DNA of 64,000 nucleotides from an uncultured Bacillota bacterium (GCA_905188085.1 CAJJKN010000001.1:1-64000), one strand, 5' to 3'. Counted from the stretch's first letter, positions 34,694-43,457 are shown. The notes: generated by a model not told the origin, from the letters alone. A program made the numbers and translations.

Positions 34694-35563
34694 ATGAGAG
34701 ATTATATCATCGCGACGGATTCAGATTCCGAATTGTTGTATTCGTATGCGCAGGAGATGAAGATTCCGGTGTTTGCCATGCCGGTTACGATGGATGGCAA
34801 AGACTATGACTTTGATTTGGATATTGAGGGGAAATTCCCTACCTTTTTTGAAGATTTGAAAAACGGCTCTAAGGTTTCCACGTCCGCAAAATCGCCGTGG
34901 GAAGTGAAACAATGGTTTTTGGAGCTGTTGGAAAGCGGAAAAGATATTTTGTATATCGGCTTTTCCAACCAGTTGAGCATTCATTTTTCCAATTGCCAGC
35001 AGGCCGTGGCAGAGATAAAAGAGGAGCGCCCGGAAGCGAAGATTGTATTGGTGGATACGCTGAGCATTTCTGCCGGACAATCGCTTTTGATTCGCCGTGC
35101 GTTAAAGTTAAAGGCGGAGGGCAAAAGCCTGGAGGAAGTAGCCGAATACTTGGAAGATAACAAACTGCATAGCTGCGTATTGTTCAGCGTGGATGATTTG
35201 AACTATTTAAAACGCGGCGGCCGGTTGTCCGGTGGGGCGGCCTTTGTGGGCACGGTATTGGATTTAAAGCCCATTGTGCATGTGACGGATGATGGGAAAC
35301 TGGTGCCGACGGAAAAATGCAAGGGCAGAAAAAAAGCATGGCGTCGGATGGCAGAACTGCTAGCGGAACGGTTTGATTACAGCGATCCGGATAACGAAGT
35401 GATCATCCTGTATGCCGAGCTGGAAGACGGCAAAGCGTTTGAAGAGATATTAAAGCAGGCATGCGGCGAGATAAAAACGCTTTTGTGGAAGGTAGGGCCG
35501 GTGATCGGCGGCCATGCCGGACCGGGCGTAATCGGTGTGTCGTTTTTTGGAAATCCGCGATAA
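34694..35563 (+). CDS. DegV family fatty-acid-binding protein, copy 2
   Basis: A 289-residue DegV protein with the family loop LKRGGRLSGGAAFVG and a C-terminal VGPVIGGHAGPGVIGVSF. The N-terminus IATDSDSELL departs from the TDSTAD seen in copy 1, and the head-group loop reads GFSNQLSIHFSNCQ. ATG at 34694 is preferred because GAAGGAGG sits just before it; the ATG at 34679 contains that ribosome-binding site. Monocistronic. Role as in copy 1: fatty-acid delivery to FakA, with different ligand preference inferred. Confidence 0.92.
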   Translation: MRDYIIATDSDSELLYSYAQEMKIPVFAMPVTMDGKDYDFDLDIEGKFPTFFEDLKNGSKVSTSAKSPWEVKQWFLELLESGKDILYIGFSNQLSIHFSNCQQAVAEIKEERPEAKIVLVDTLSISAGQSLLIRRALKLKAEGKSLEEVAEYLEDNKLHSCVLFSVDDLNYLKRGGRLSGGAAFVGTVLDLKPIVHVTDDGKLVPTEKCKGRKKAWRRMAELLAERFDYSDPDNEVIILYAELEDGKAFEEILKQACGEIKTLLWKVGPVIGGHAGPGVIGVSFFGNPR

Positions 35564-35575
35564 AAACAGAAAGAG

Positions 35576-35599
35576 CCGGCGCATTGCGCCGGTTTTTTT
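35576..35599 (+). terminator. Terminator of degV copy 2
   Basis: CCGGCGC (35576-35582) and GCGCCGG (35586-35592) followed by seven T residues. Confidence 0.92.
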
Positions 35600-35674
35600 G
35601 TCGATGGCACAAAGTTTACACCACAGGGGTAAATATGGTATAAAGAAAGCAGGCACGGAAAGGGAGAAAACGCA

Positions 35675-37327
35675 TTGTATTTAGCATTTTACCGTCGGTA
35701 TCGTCCAAAGACGTTTTCAGAGGTGGTAGGGCAAGATCCCATCATTCAAACATTGAAAAACCAGGTGGCAACGGGGCATGTTTCGCATGCTTATTTGTTT
35801 TGCGGCTCTCGAGGGACGGGCAAAACGAGCACGGCCAAAATCCTGGCCAGGGCGGTAAACTGTCAATCTCCCATAGAGGGCGAGCCCTGTGGGCAATGCA
35901 AGGTTTGCCGCATGAGCGAAGAAGAGCTGGCGGTTGATATTTTAGAGATAGACGCTGCCAGCAACAACGGCGTGGATGAAATCCGCGATTTAAGGGAAAA
36001 AGTACGGTATGCACCGGCGGTTGGGAAATACAAGGTGTATATCATAGACGAAGTTCATATGCTGAGCGCGGGGGCGTTTAATGCGCTGTTAAAGACGCTG
36101 GAAGAACCGCCGGCTCACGCAGTTTTTATTTTGGCAACCACGGAAACCCATAAGCTGCCCGCGACGATTTTGTCGCGCTGCCAAAGGTTTGATTTTAAAC
36201 GCCTGCCGGATGCGCTGTTGGTAAAACAGATGCAAAAGGTGTTGGCAGAGGAAAACATACAGGCAGAGCCCGAGGCACTTTCCCTGATTGCAGGGCAGGC
36301 CCAGGGCGGCATGCGCGATGCACTGAGTTTGTTGGATCAATGCGCCGGCATGGCGGGCGGATTGCTTACGCTGGAAAAAGCACAGCAGGTGCTGGGCGCA
36401 GCAGGCCGGGAAAACGTGGCTGAAATTGCGCGGAGCATACAGGCGCGGGATGTTAAAGCGACGTTGGAAAAAGTGCAGCGTTGCTATGAAAACGGGGCGG
36501 ATTTATCCGTATTCGTGCGCGAGATGATAGATTTTTACCGGCAGGAAATGATCTCTGCCGCAGAAGCCGGAACAGGACAGTTTGCCATGCAGGCAGTATT
36601 GACCCTGGCCCAGGCGGAAACGGATATGAAGCTGTCTCCCAGGCCCAAAACGCAGCTGGAAGCGGCGCTTGTGAAGCTTTGCATGCCAAAGATGAGCCAG
36701 GGAGAAACGCAGCTTTTGCAAAGAATTGAGCAGCTGGAACAGCAGATAAAAGATTTGCAGCGCAGCGACGTGAGAAAAACAGCGGCGGAGGAAACGCACA
36801 TACAGCCGGCCGAGCCCGGTATGCCGGAGGAGGCGCCGCCCTGGGAAAGCAGCCCGCCGTGGGAGGAAGCGCCGCCGATGCAGGAAGAGGACATGCGCCC
36901 TCCCTGGGAAACGACGGAAAAACCTTTGGAAAAGCCAAAAAGAAACATACAGAAAAAACAGCCGCAGCAGAAACCTCGGCCGGTTCAAACGGAAAACCCT
37001 GCACGGGGGGATTCTATTTTGGACCAGATTTTTGCGGTCTTTTCCAAAAAACAGCCGGGGGCAGCGTATTTTCTAAAGCGGGCGGAATCCGCCCGGCAGG
37101 ACGGGGAGACGCTTTGGCTGGAGTTTGCCCCGGTGAATGAAAACCTTGTGCAGGCGCTGCGTCAGTTTCAACAGGATTTGGAACAGGCGGCAGAGCAAGC
37201 GCTGGGCAGCAAAGTGGAAATCCAGTTCAAAATACAAAAGCCGGAAGAAATGGAAAAAACAGATGTGCAGGATGTATTGAAAAAAGCACAGCAGGCTTTT
37301 GGCTTGGAAATAGAAATGGAAGAATAA
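35675..37327 (+). CDS. dnaX: DNA polymerase III subunit gamma/tau
   Basis: A 550-residue clamp-loader ATPase. AAA+ motifs: GSRGTGKTSTAK (Walker A), DEVHMLS (Walker B), the zinc Cys set ending CGQCKVC, and LSRCQRFDF (SRC). A tau-like C-terminal extension is present, with a Pro/Trp/Glu linker in which PPWE recurs (EAPPWESSPPWEEAPP, RPPWETTEK), then a folded end. Start is TTG at 35675 after GGGAG. First gene of dnaX-ybaB-recR. The 75 bp upstream leaves no room for the SRP RNA gene that often lies here. Confidence 0.96.
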   Translation: MYLAFYRRYRPKTFSEVVGQDPIIQTLKNQVATGHVSHAYLFCGSRGTGKTSTAKILARAVNCQSPIEGEPCGQCKVCRMSEEELAVDILEIDAASNNGVDEIRDLREKVRYAPAVGKYKVYIIDEVHMLSAGAFNALLKTLEEPPAHAVFILATTETHKLPATILSRCQRFDFKRLPDALLVKQMQKVLAEENIQAEPEALSLIAGQAQGGMRDALSLLDQCAGMAGGLLTLEKAQQVLGAAGRENVAEIARSIQARDVKATLEKVQRCYENGADLSVFVREMIDFYRQEMISAAEAGTGQFAMQAVLTLAQAETDMKLSPRPKTQLEAALVKLCMPKMSQGETQLLQRIEQLEQQIKDLQRSDVRKTAAEETHIQPAEPGMPEEAPPWESSPPWEEAPPMQEEDMRPPWETTEKPLEKPKRNIQKKQPQQKPRPVQTENPARGDSILDQIFAVFSKKQPGAAYFLKRAESARQDGETLWLEFAPVNENLVQALRQFQQDLEQAAEQALGSKVEIQFKIQKPEEMEKTDVQDVLKKAQQAFGLEIEMEE

Positions 37328-37346
37328 AAGAAAAGAGGAAAACACA

Positions 37347-37673
37347 ATGGCAAGAGGCGGAATGGGCAATATGCAGCAGCTGATGCAGCAGGCACAGCGC
37401 ATGCAGCAGCAAATGGCACAAAAACAGGCGGAATTGGCAGAGCAGACCGTGACGGCGCAAAGCGGCGGCGGCATGGTTTCCGCCACGGTAAACGGGGCAC
37501 ACGAGCTGCTGTCTCTTTCGATTGATCCGGACGTGATTGACCCTGACGACAAAGAGATGCTGGAAGATATGGTCGTGGCGGCGGTAAACCAGGCAATGCA
37601 AAAAGCGGACGAGATGGCGCAGCAGGCGATGAGCAAGCTGACCGGCGGGCTGAATATCCCGGGGCTGAGGTAA
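37347..37673 (+). CDS. YbaB/EbfC nucleoid-associated protein
   Basis: A 108-residue YbaB/EbfC DNA-binding protein with the typical Gln/Met-rich amphipathic N-terminal helix (NMQQLMQQAQRMQQQMAQKQ) and the conserved VSATVNGAHELLSLSIDPDVIDPDD core. It forms pincer-like dimers that coat DNA. It lies between dnaX and recR as in most bacteria and its stop codon touches the recR start. Confidence 0.95.
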   Translation: MARGGMGNMQQLMQQAQRMQQQMAQKQAELAEQTVTAQSGGGMVSATVNGAHELLSLSIDPDVIDPDDKEMLEDMVVAAVNQAMQKADEMAQQAMSKLTGGLNIPGLR

Positions 37674-38270
37674 ATGAGCTACAGCATAGAATCGCTGTCT
37701 TTATTGACAGAGCAGCTTTCCCGGCTTCCCGGAATTGGGGGCAAAACGGCGCAGCGGTTGGCATATCATATTTTGACCATGCCGAAAGCTAAGGCGCACG
37801 AATTGGCGGCCAGCATTGAAACGGCCACAGAACATGCCAGGTTTTGCAGCATTTGCGGCAATTTAACGGATCAGGATCCTTGCAGCATTTGTACCGATGC
37901 CACAAGGGATGAATCTGTAATTTGCGTGGTGCGCGACGCACGGGACGTGATGGCGATGGAACGCGGCCGCGTATTTCGCGGTAAATACCATGTGCTGGGC
38001 GGCACATTGTCTCCGATGGATGGGATTGGGCCGGATCAGCTTCGCATCAAAGAGTTGTTGGCCAGGCTGAACGGCGTAAAGGAAGTGGTCATTGCCACAA
38101 ACCCCGATGTGGAAGGGGAGGCAACGGCGGTATACCTTTGGCGGCTGCTCTCGCCCATGGGGATTCGTGTATCCAGAATTGCGCACGGCGTGCCGGTTGG
38201 CGGAGATCTGGAATATACAGACGATGTAACGCTGCAAAAGGCCATGGAAGGCCGGCGAGAAATGACATAA
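37674..38270 (+). CDS. recR: Recombination protein RecR
   Basis: A 198-residue recombination mediator acting with RecO and RecF. It has an N-terminal HhH (RLPGIGGKTAQRLAYHIL), a four-Cys zinc finger (FCSICGNLTDQDPCSIC), a Toprim domain (ICVVRDARDVMAMER) and VPVGGDLEYTDDVTL at the end. The ATG follows the ybaB stop with no gap. A long stem terminator comes just after it. Confidence 0.97.
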   Translation: MSYSIESLSLLTEQLSRLPGIGGKTAQRLAYHILTMPKAKAHELAASIETATEHARFCSICGNLTDQDPCSICTDATRDESVICVVRDARDVMAMERGRVFRGKYHVLGGTLSPMDGIGPDQLRIKELLARLNGVKEVVIATNPDVEGEATAVYLWRLLSPMGIRVSRIAHGVPVGGDLEYTDDVTLQKAMEGRREMT

Positions 38271-38271
38271 C

Positions 38272-38307
38272 AAAACCCCCTGCTTTGGTGAAAAGCAGGG
38301 GGTTTTT
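38272..38307 (+). terminator. recR terminator
   Basis: AAAACCCCCTGCTTT (38272-38286) pairs perfectly with AAAGCAGGGGGTTTT (38292-38306) around a five-base loop. Confidence 0.93.
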
Positions 38308-38377
38308 ATAAAGAACAAAGAGAGAACAGCGGGTATGACAACCGCGGCTTTTCTGCAAAACGCGAAAAATAAAACGA

Positions 38378-39082
38378 TCAAGCCATACGGTATTGCGTGT
38401 TTGTTTGATAATCGCACAGCAAAGCATCGTAAACAAGCCGGTAGCCGTTTTCGTTGGGGTGAATGCCGTCTTCGCAAAGAAGATCGCGATAGTTGCGTTT
38501 ATCCAAAAAAGCAGAACGAACATCCACAAGCGGACAATTGGTTTGATAGGCAAGCTTGATGACGGTTTCGGAATAGAGCTCTTGGTACCGATAGATCATC
38601 TGTACATCGCCCAGCCAGCGCAGGATGCGGTTTTGATCCAGCCCGCCTTTTTGCGTAAACCAGGCAAAATACCGATCGGCATCGATGGGAGGCAGGGTGA
38701 GCAAAATGGGGCTGATGTGATGCGCACGCAGCGATTGGATCATCTGGCGGTATAGCGCGGTAAACCGGGAAAGCGGCGTGTGCGGCGTATGCTCCCGGTC
38801 CGGCGCTTCGGCAATGGTTTGCCAATTGAAATCGCAATCGTTTCCGCCAAACTCCAACAAAGCATGACTATGGCTGGGGAGCTGCGGCATACGGGTTTGC
38901 AAAATGCGGCTGCCCTTTTCAATGGTGCTTCCGAATTTTGCATAGTTTGAAACCTGCACGGGGAATTGGGCTTCAAAGCGCTTCATCCACTGGGGCGCCG
39001 TGAAACGATAATGCTTTGTTTTTGTATCCAACAAAGTTGCTTTCATGATGGATGTACCAAAAATTTGAATGGAGCCGGCCAT
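38378..39082 (-). CDS. SGNH/GDSL hydrolase
   Basis: A 234-residue SGNH hydrolase. The catalytic Ser is in IQIFGTSIMKA (block I, with GTS instead of GDS), block III is FGGNDCD and block V is DGIHPNENGY with the catalytic Asp and His. No signal peptide. Relatives deacylate lipids, carbohydrates or peptidoglycan. The start at 39082 follows GGAGG by 6 bp. The gene runs opposite to recR and DUF1836 and has its own promoter at 39125-39153. Substrate unknown. Confidence 0.85.
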   Translation of the reverse strand: MAGSIQIFGTSIMKATLLDTKTKHYRFTAPQWMKRFEAQFPVQVSNYAKFGSTIEKGSRILQTRMPQLPSHSHALLEFGGNDCDFNWQTIAEAPDREHTPHTPLSRFTALYRQMIQSLRAHHISPILLTLPPIDADRYFAWFTQKGGLDQNRILRWLGDVQMIYRYQELYSETVIKLAYQTNCPLVDVRSAFLDKRNYRDLLCEDGIHPNENGYRLVYDALLCDYQTNTQYRMA

Positions 39083-39111
39083 AACATACCTCCCGAGCAA
39101 ATGGAATATCT

Positions 39112-39153
39112 AGTATTTAATACTATATTATCTGTATAATATGATTATTTCAA
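39112..39153 (-). promoter_or_regulatory. Promoter of the SGNH gene with adjoining inverted repeat
   Basis: On the minus strand TTGAAA (39148-39153), 17-bp spacer, TAATAT (39125-39130). TAGTAT-TT-ATACTA (39112-39125), a perfect dyad, abuts the -10 box and is a candidate operator. Confidence 0.6.
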
Positions 39154-39171
39154 GCAAATGTTGTAAAAATA

Positions 39172-39200
39172 TTGTGACGTTTTTTCTACTATGTTATACT
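39172..39200 (+). promoter_or_regulatory. Promoter of the DUF1836 gene
   Basis: TTGTGA (39172-39177), 17-bp spacer, TATACT (39195-39200) with an extended TG. It diverges from the SGNH promoter about 20 bp away. Confidence 0.65.
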
Positions 39201-39229
39201 GTTGCCAAAAAGGAGGCGAATATGCTTTC

Positions 39230-39742
39230 ATGAAACCCGATTTTTCCGAGATTGTTCATTATCATTGCCTGCGTTGGCAGGAACTGCCGGATTTGTCTCT
39301 TTATATGGATCAGGTGCTCAGCATTTTGGAAAAACAGCTCGGCGTGTTGGCTTGCGGCCCGGAGGATAAACAGCTGACAAGCACGATGATAAACAATTAT
39401 GTAAAACACAAGGTGATTCCCGCGCCTGTGAAAAAAAGATATGAAAAGCAGCATCTGGCCAGTTTGATGATGGTGTGCATTGCAAAGCAGGTGTTAAGTT
39501 TAACGGAAATTGTGCAGATGATGCGCTTTTTAACGCAGACGGCAGAGATGGAACAGGTATACGATTCGTTTTGTGAGATTTTAGAGCGGGCGCTGCAAAA
39601 GGTGTTTGCTGCGCAGCAAACAAAAGAGGAGCCGGAGCAGGAGATTGCGGCGGAAATGATGAAAACACTGGCCGGCGCTTTTGCCAATAAATTGTATTTG
39701 CAGCGCATGTTATTACAACAGCAAACGGAAAAAGCCGAATAA
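39230..39742 (+). CDS. DUF1836 family putative MerR-like regulator
   Basis: A 170-residue DUF1836 protein. The segment DKQLTSTMINNYVKHKVIPAPVKKRYEKQHLASLMM resembles a MerR-type helix-turn-helix plus wing (the TxxMxNNYxKxxxIPxP pattern is the family hallmark), so DNA binding is likely. The rest is helical. The start at 39230 is chosen because an ATG at 39191 would precede the predicted transcription start; AGGAGG is 13 bp away, a little far. It diverges from the SGNH gene and may regulate it. No ligand domain is recognised. Confidence 0.82.
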   Translation: MKPDFSEIVHYHCLRWQELPDLSLYMDQVLSILEKQLGVLACGPEDKQLTSTMINNYVKHKVIPAPVKKRYEKQHLASLMMVCIAKQVLSLTEIVQMMRFLTQTAEMEQVYDSFCEILERALQKVFAAQQTKEEPEQEIAAEMMKTLAGAFANKLYLQRMLLQQQTEKAE

Positions 39743-39758
39743 AACACTCGGCTTTTTT
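39730..39758 (+). terminator. Terminator overlapping the DUF1836 stop
   Basis: AAAAGCCGA (39730-39738) and TCGGCTTTT (39748-39756) with a T run; the stop codon lies in the loop. Confidence 0.88.
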
Positions 39759-39828
39759 CTTTTAAAGAGAAAGTATAAAAACCTCCCCTCCCGGGCATAC
39801 TGGGAAAAAACAGCAAGGGAGGAAAACA

Positions 39829-40197
39829 ATGTTAGAAGAAAAAACAAAGGGGAAGGCCCTTTCCCAAAACAGCAATGAATATTTGAAAAAAGCATTGGCG
39901 GCTTGGAAGGACGCGCAGAATTATTTTGACAACGTGGCGGATCCGGACTTGATAGAATTCGCCGTATACGATATGCAGGCGGCGCAAAGACGCTATGAAT
40001 ATATGTTAAAATGCGTTAAACGAGGGGAAATCGATCCCTGGGCCGCAACGCCTGCGCTTTCCCAAGAACAGAGAAACGCAAAGGAACATACAAAGCGGAT
40101 AGACAAGCAATTGATTTGGAAAATGATGCATCAAGGCCGCGAGGACAATCGGCAGGAACCAAGCGCGCAAGACATAAAACAAACGCCGCAGACATAA
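39829..40197 (+). CDS. DUF2508 family protein (YaaL-like)
   Basis: A 122-residue protein whose first 70 residues match the DUF2508/YaaL pattern (YLKKALAAWKDAQNYFDNV, DPDLIEFAVYDMQAAQRRYEYML). In Bacillus and Clostridia the order recR-yaaL-bofA is common; here the SGNH and DUF1836 genes stand between recR and this gene. The polar C-terminal tail is longer than usual. AGGGAGG precedes the ATG. Function unknown. Confidence 0.82.
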   Translation: MLEEKTKGKALSQNSNEYLKKALAAWKDAQNYFDNVADPDLIEFAVYDMQAAQRRYEYMLKCVKRGEIDPWAATPALSQEQRNAKEHTKRIDKQLIWKMMHQGREDNRQEPSAQDIKQTPQT

Positions 40198-40230
40198 AGT
40201 AGGAACAAAAAGGGAAAGGCGCGTGGGCAG

Positions 40231-40503
40231 ATGGCAGTTTCCGTTTCTACTGTGTTGGCGTTTTTGGCGGCGCTATGCCTGGTATTTTTGCTGGGGAAAA
40301 TTTTGGGGAAACCTGCCAGATGGATCGGGCGGCTGTTGATCAACGGCGCGGCAGGAGGGCTTGTGCTGTATTTAATCAATCTGTTTGGCGGGGTGTTCGG
40401 CCTGCACGCGGCGCTAAACCCGTTTACGGCCCTGGTGGCCGGCACATTGGGGCTGCCTGGCGTTGCGCTGGTGCTTTTGGGTCCGGTGTTGCTGAGCGTA
40501 TAA
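40231..40503 (+). CDS. bofA: BofA family membrane protein
   Basis: A 90-residue protein with two to three hydrophobic segments and the family core PARWIGRLLINGAAGGLVLYLIN followed by NPFTALVAGTLGLPGVALVLL. In Bacillus BofA holds the SpoIVFB protease inactive and so delays sigma-K processing during sporulation. Related genes also occur in a few non-sporulating Clostridia. It follows DUF2508, its usual neighbour. Its presence supports a spore-forming ancestry. Confidence 0.9.
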   Translation: MAVSVSTVLAFLAALCLVFLLGKILGKPARWIGRLLINGAAGGLVLYLINLFGGVFGLHAALNPFTALVAGTLGLPGVALVLLGPVLLSV

Positions 40504-40508
40504 AATGC

Positions 40509-40537
40509 TTGCAATCGGGCAAAGAGCATGGTATAGT
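40509..40537 (+). promoter_or_regulatory. Sigma-A promoter of the riboswitch-ATPase unit
   Basis: TTGCAA (40509-40514), 17-bp spacer, TATAGT (40532-40537) preceded by an extended TGg. Confidence 0.75.
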
Positions 40538-40544
40538 GAAACAC

Positions 40545-40662
40545 AATAAAGGGGAGTAACTCGCCATCTCGGTTTTGTTGTTCGTCATCACGGCATATCG
40601 CCCGGGCAACAATCATCTTTGAGAGTAAGACCTTTGTTCCAACAGGGGACAAAGGTTTTTTT
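40545..40662 (+). promoter_or_regulatory. yybP-ykoY (Mn2+) riboswitch with expression-platform terminator
   Basis: The 5' strand AAAGGGGAGTAAC (40548-40560) and 3' strand GAGAGTAAGACCTTTG (40621-40636) are the two conserved halves of the yybP-ykoY aptamer, closing P1 through AAAGG/CCTTT. Internal stems lie between them. The 3' P1 strand can instead pair: ACCTTTG (40630-40636) with CAAAGGT (40650-40656), followed by TTTTTT, forms a terminator. Known members bind Mn2+ and turn on exporters when metal is high. The downstream P-type ATPase fits. No ligand test is possible here. Confidence 0.88.
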
Positions 40663-40693
40663 GTGCCCTGAAAAGAGTAGGAGGCATGAAAGT

Positions 40694-43324
40694 ATGGAGT
40701 TTTGGCACACAAAGACAGCGGCGCAAACGATGAAAACGCTGCACACAACAGACAAAGGGCTGTCTGAAAAACAGGCGCGGCAAACGCTGGAAACGCACGG
40801 CGCCAATGAATTGAAACATGCAAAACCCAAAAGCGTAGGGCGTATGTTTTTAGAACAGATGACAGACGTAATGATTCTGGTTTTGCTGGCGGCGGCCGCG
40901 ATTTCTGCCTGTTTGGGAGAAGCGGTGGACGCGGCGGTAATTTTATTTATCGTGGTGTTAAACGCCATCATCGGCGTGGTGCAGCAAAAGCGGGCGGAAA
41001 AATCGCTGAACGCGTTAAAAGAGCTTTCGGCGCCCAATGCCAAGGTGATCAGAGACGGCAAAGAACTGAGCGTGCCCGCCAAGGAACTGGTGCCGGGAGA
41101 CTTAGTCTTGCTGGAGGCGGGCGATGTGGTGCCTGCGGATTTGCGGCTGGTGATGTCTGCCAACTTAAAAGTGCAGGAAGCGGCGCTGACGGGGGAATCC
41201 CTTCCGGTGGAAAAGGATGCCACGGCGGTTTTAGATGAAAAGGCGCCGCTGGGCGATAGAATCAATATGGCGTTTTCCTCCAGTGTGGTTACATACGGCA
41301 GAGGCAGCGGCATTGTGGTGGAAACCGGGATGCAAACCGAAGTGGGGCGCATTGCGGAAATGCTGATGAGCGAAAAAACAAGACCCACGCCGCTGCAAAT
41401 GAAATTGGCAAAGCTGGGCAAAGTGTTGGCCATGGCGGCCATTGGCATTTGCGTTGTCATTTTTGTCGTGGGGCTGCTATATGGCAAGCCGGTATTGGAT
41501 ATGTTCTTTACGGCGGTATCACTGGCGGTGGCGGCCATTCCGGAGGGCTTGCCGGCCATTTCCACCATTGTATTGGCAATGAGCGTGCAGCGCATGGTAA
41601 AGCGAAACGCGATCATCCGCACCCTGCCTTCCGTGGAAGCGCTGGGCAGCGCTACGGTGATTTGTTCGGATAAAACCGGCACGCTAACGCAAAACAAAAT
41701 GACGGTTACGCATCTGTTTTTGCAAGGGAAAGTCGTGCCCGTTGCGGAGGCAGCGCAGCTGGATCGTCGGGGGATAACGCTGCTGGGCCGGATTGCGGCG
41801 CTGTGTAACGACGCCAGGATCGTGCAAAAAGAAGGCGGCACCATGGCGGTGGGCGATCCTACGGAAATTGCGCTGATGGAAGGGGCTAAGGCCCTGGGGC
41901 TTTGCAAACAGCAGGAAGAAACGGAGGCGCCGCGTTTGGCGGAATATGCCTTTGATTCGGACCGCAAATTGATGAGCACAGTACATAAAGATGAAAACGG
42001 GCTGGTTTCCTATACAAAGGGCGCGCCGGACGTACTGCTTGGCCGGTGTACAAAGATATGGGAAAACGGAGCGGTGCAGGCGCTGACCGAGGAGAAGAGA
42101 GAGGAAATCTTGCAGGCCAACGATAAAATGGCTGAACAGGCGCTGCGTGTTTTGGCCATGGCCTATAAACCGATAGACAGTGTGCCCCAAGGCCAGGCGG
42201 AATTGGATGGCCTGGAACAGGATCTGATTTTTGTCGGCATGACGGGGATGATCGATCCGCCGCGGGAAGAAGCGAAAAAAGCGGTGGCGCTTTGTAAGCA
42301 GGCCGGCATTCATGCCGTGATGATCACGGGCGACCATAAGACAACGGCGGTGGCCATTGCCAAAAGCCTGGGCATTTTAACAGAGGGAAAACAGGCGATT
42401 ACAGGACAGGAACTGGATGCGCTTTCGGATGAGCAACTGGCAGAGCGCGTGGAGGATATTGCCGTGTATGCCCGGATTTCGCCGGAACATAAGGTGCGCA
42501 TTGTGAAGGCCTGGCAGGAAAAAGGCCATGTGGCCGCGATGACGGGCGATGGCGTAAACGATGCGCCGGCACTGAAAAATGCGGACATCGGCTGTGCGAT
42601 GGGCATTGTGGGCACGGAAGTGGCCAAGGAAGCAGCGGATATTATCCTGACGGATGACAACTTTGCCACGGTGGTTTCCGCGGTGGAAGAAGGCCGGCGG
42701 ATTTATGACAACATTTTCAAAAGCATTGCATTTTTGCTGTCCAGCAACATCGGGGAGGTATTGACCCTGTTTATAGCGACCATGCTGGGCTGGGCAGAGC
42801 CGCTGCTGCCGGTGCATTTGTTATGGGTCAACCTGGTAACAGACAGCCTGCCGGCCCTGGGCCTGGGCGTGGACCCTGCGGAAAACGACATTATGCAGCC
42901 CAGAGAAAACAGACGGGATAAGCTGTTTAGCAAGGGCATGGTATACCGCATTTGCTATCAGGGTATTATGGTTGGCGCGCTGGCGCTGACAGCCTTTAGA
43001 ATCGGATTGCATAGCGGGGTGGAAACGGCACGAACCATGGCGTTTGCGGTATTGGCAATCAGCCAGCTGGTGCATGCGTTTAACGTGCGCAGCGTAAAGC
43101 ACAGCGCATTTTCCGGCGCGGTAGGTTCAAACGGGAAACTGGTGCTGGCAACAATTGTATCGCTGGCCATTATGCTGTCGGTATTGCTGATCCCGCCGTT
43201 CCACGGATTGTTCAACACGGCCGTTTTAACGGGGAAACAATGGCTTTGTGTGGCGGGGCTGTCCTTGGCGCCGCTGGTGATTGTAGAATTGTTCAAACTG
43301 CTGCATATCAACGGGGAAAAATAA
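40694..43324 (+). CDS. P-type cation-transporting ATPase (type IIA, Ca2+/Mn2+)
   Basis: An 876-residue P2A ATPase. It has the N-terminal cation ATPase domain, TGESLPVEK (actuator), the M4 ion site AAIPEGLPA, the phosphorylation motif CSDKTGTLTQNK, KGAPDVLL (nucleotide binding), TGDGVNDAPALK (hinge) and M6 NLVTDSLPALGLG (N-x-x-TD ion site). These M4/M6 residues resemble the Ca2+ pumps of the SERCA/PMR1 type, which can also move Mn2+. The upstream Mn2+ riboswitch suggests Mn2+ export. ATG at 40694 follows AGGAGG by 9 bp. Located in the plasma membrane. Confidence 0.94.
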   Translation: MEFWHTKTAAQTMKTLHTTDKGLSEKQARQTLETHGANELKHAKPKSVGRMFLEQMTDVMILVLLAAAAISACLGEAVDAAVILFIVVLNAIIGVVQQKRAEKSLNALKELSAPNAKVIRDGKELSVPAKELVPGDLVLLEAGDVVPADLRLVMSANLKVQEAALTGESLPVEKDATAVLDEKAPLGDRINMAFSSSVVTYGRGSGIVVETGMQTEVGRIAEMLMSEKTRPTPLQMKLAKLGKVLAMAAIGICVVIFVVGLLYGKPVLDMFFTAVSLAVAAIPEGLPAISTIVLAMSVQRMVKRNAIIRTLPSVEALGSATVICSDKTGTLTQNKMTVTHLFLQGKVVPVAEAAQLDRRGITLLGRIAALCNDARIVQKEGGTMAVGDPTEIALMEGAKALGLCKQQEETEAPRLAEYAFDSDRKLMSTVHKDENGLVSYTKGAPDVLLGRCTKIWENGAVQALTEEKREEILQANDKMAEQALRVLAMAYKPIDSVPQGQAELDGLEQDLIFVGMTGMIDPPREEAKKAVALCKQAGIHAVMITGDHKTTAVAIAKSLGILTEGKQAITGQELDALSDEQLAERVEDIAVYARISPEHKVRIVKAWQEKGHVAAMTGDGVNDAPALKNADIGCAMGIVGTEVAKEAADIILTDDNFATVVSAVEEGRRIYDNIFKSIAFLLSSNIGEVLTLFIATMLGWAEPLLPVHLLWVNLVTDSLPALGLGVDPAENDIMQPRENRRDKLFSKGMVYRICYQGIMVGALALTAFRIGLHSGVETARTMAFAVLAISQLVHAFNVRSVKHSAFSGAVGSNGKLVLATIVSLAIMLSVLLIPPFHGLFNTAVLTGKQWLCVAGLSLAPLVIVELFKLLHINGEK

Positions 43325-43327
43325 AAA

Positions 43328-43353
43328 AAAGAGGCCGTATAGGCCTCTTTTTT
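43328..43353. terminator. Terminator of the P-type ATPase gene
   Basis: AAAGAGGCC (43328-43336) and GGCCTCTTT (43342-43350) followed by T; A-rich on the left, so it can also stop the minus-strand VOC transcript. Confidence 0.9.
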
Positions 43354-43457
43354 ATGCTTTCAAAAGGGTAGTATGCATGTTTTTGGCAAGAAAGCGCTGT
43401 CATGAAAGATAGAAAACAGAATATAGATAAAGATGTAAAGAAAACAGAGATAAAACG

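Noticed and set aside
35600..35674. SRP RNA gene upstream of dnaX, its usual place in Firmicutes
   Set aside because: Only about 75 bp are available and no SRP Alu-type or GGAA tetraloop helix is seen.
40588..41979. A 463-codon open frame on the minus strand opposite the P-type ATPase
   Set aside because: Ser/Thr/Ala-rich low-complexity product covering the ATPase and riboswitch; antisense shadow.
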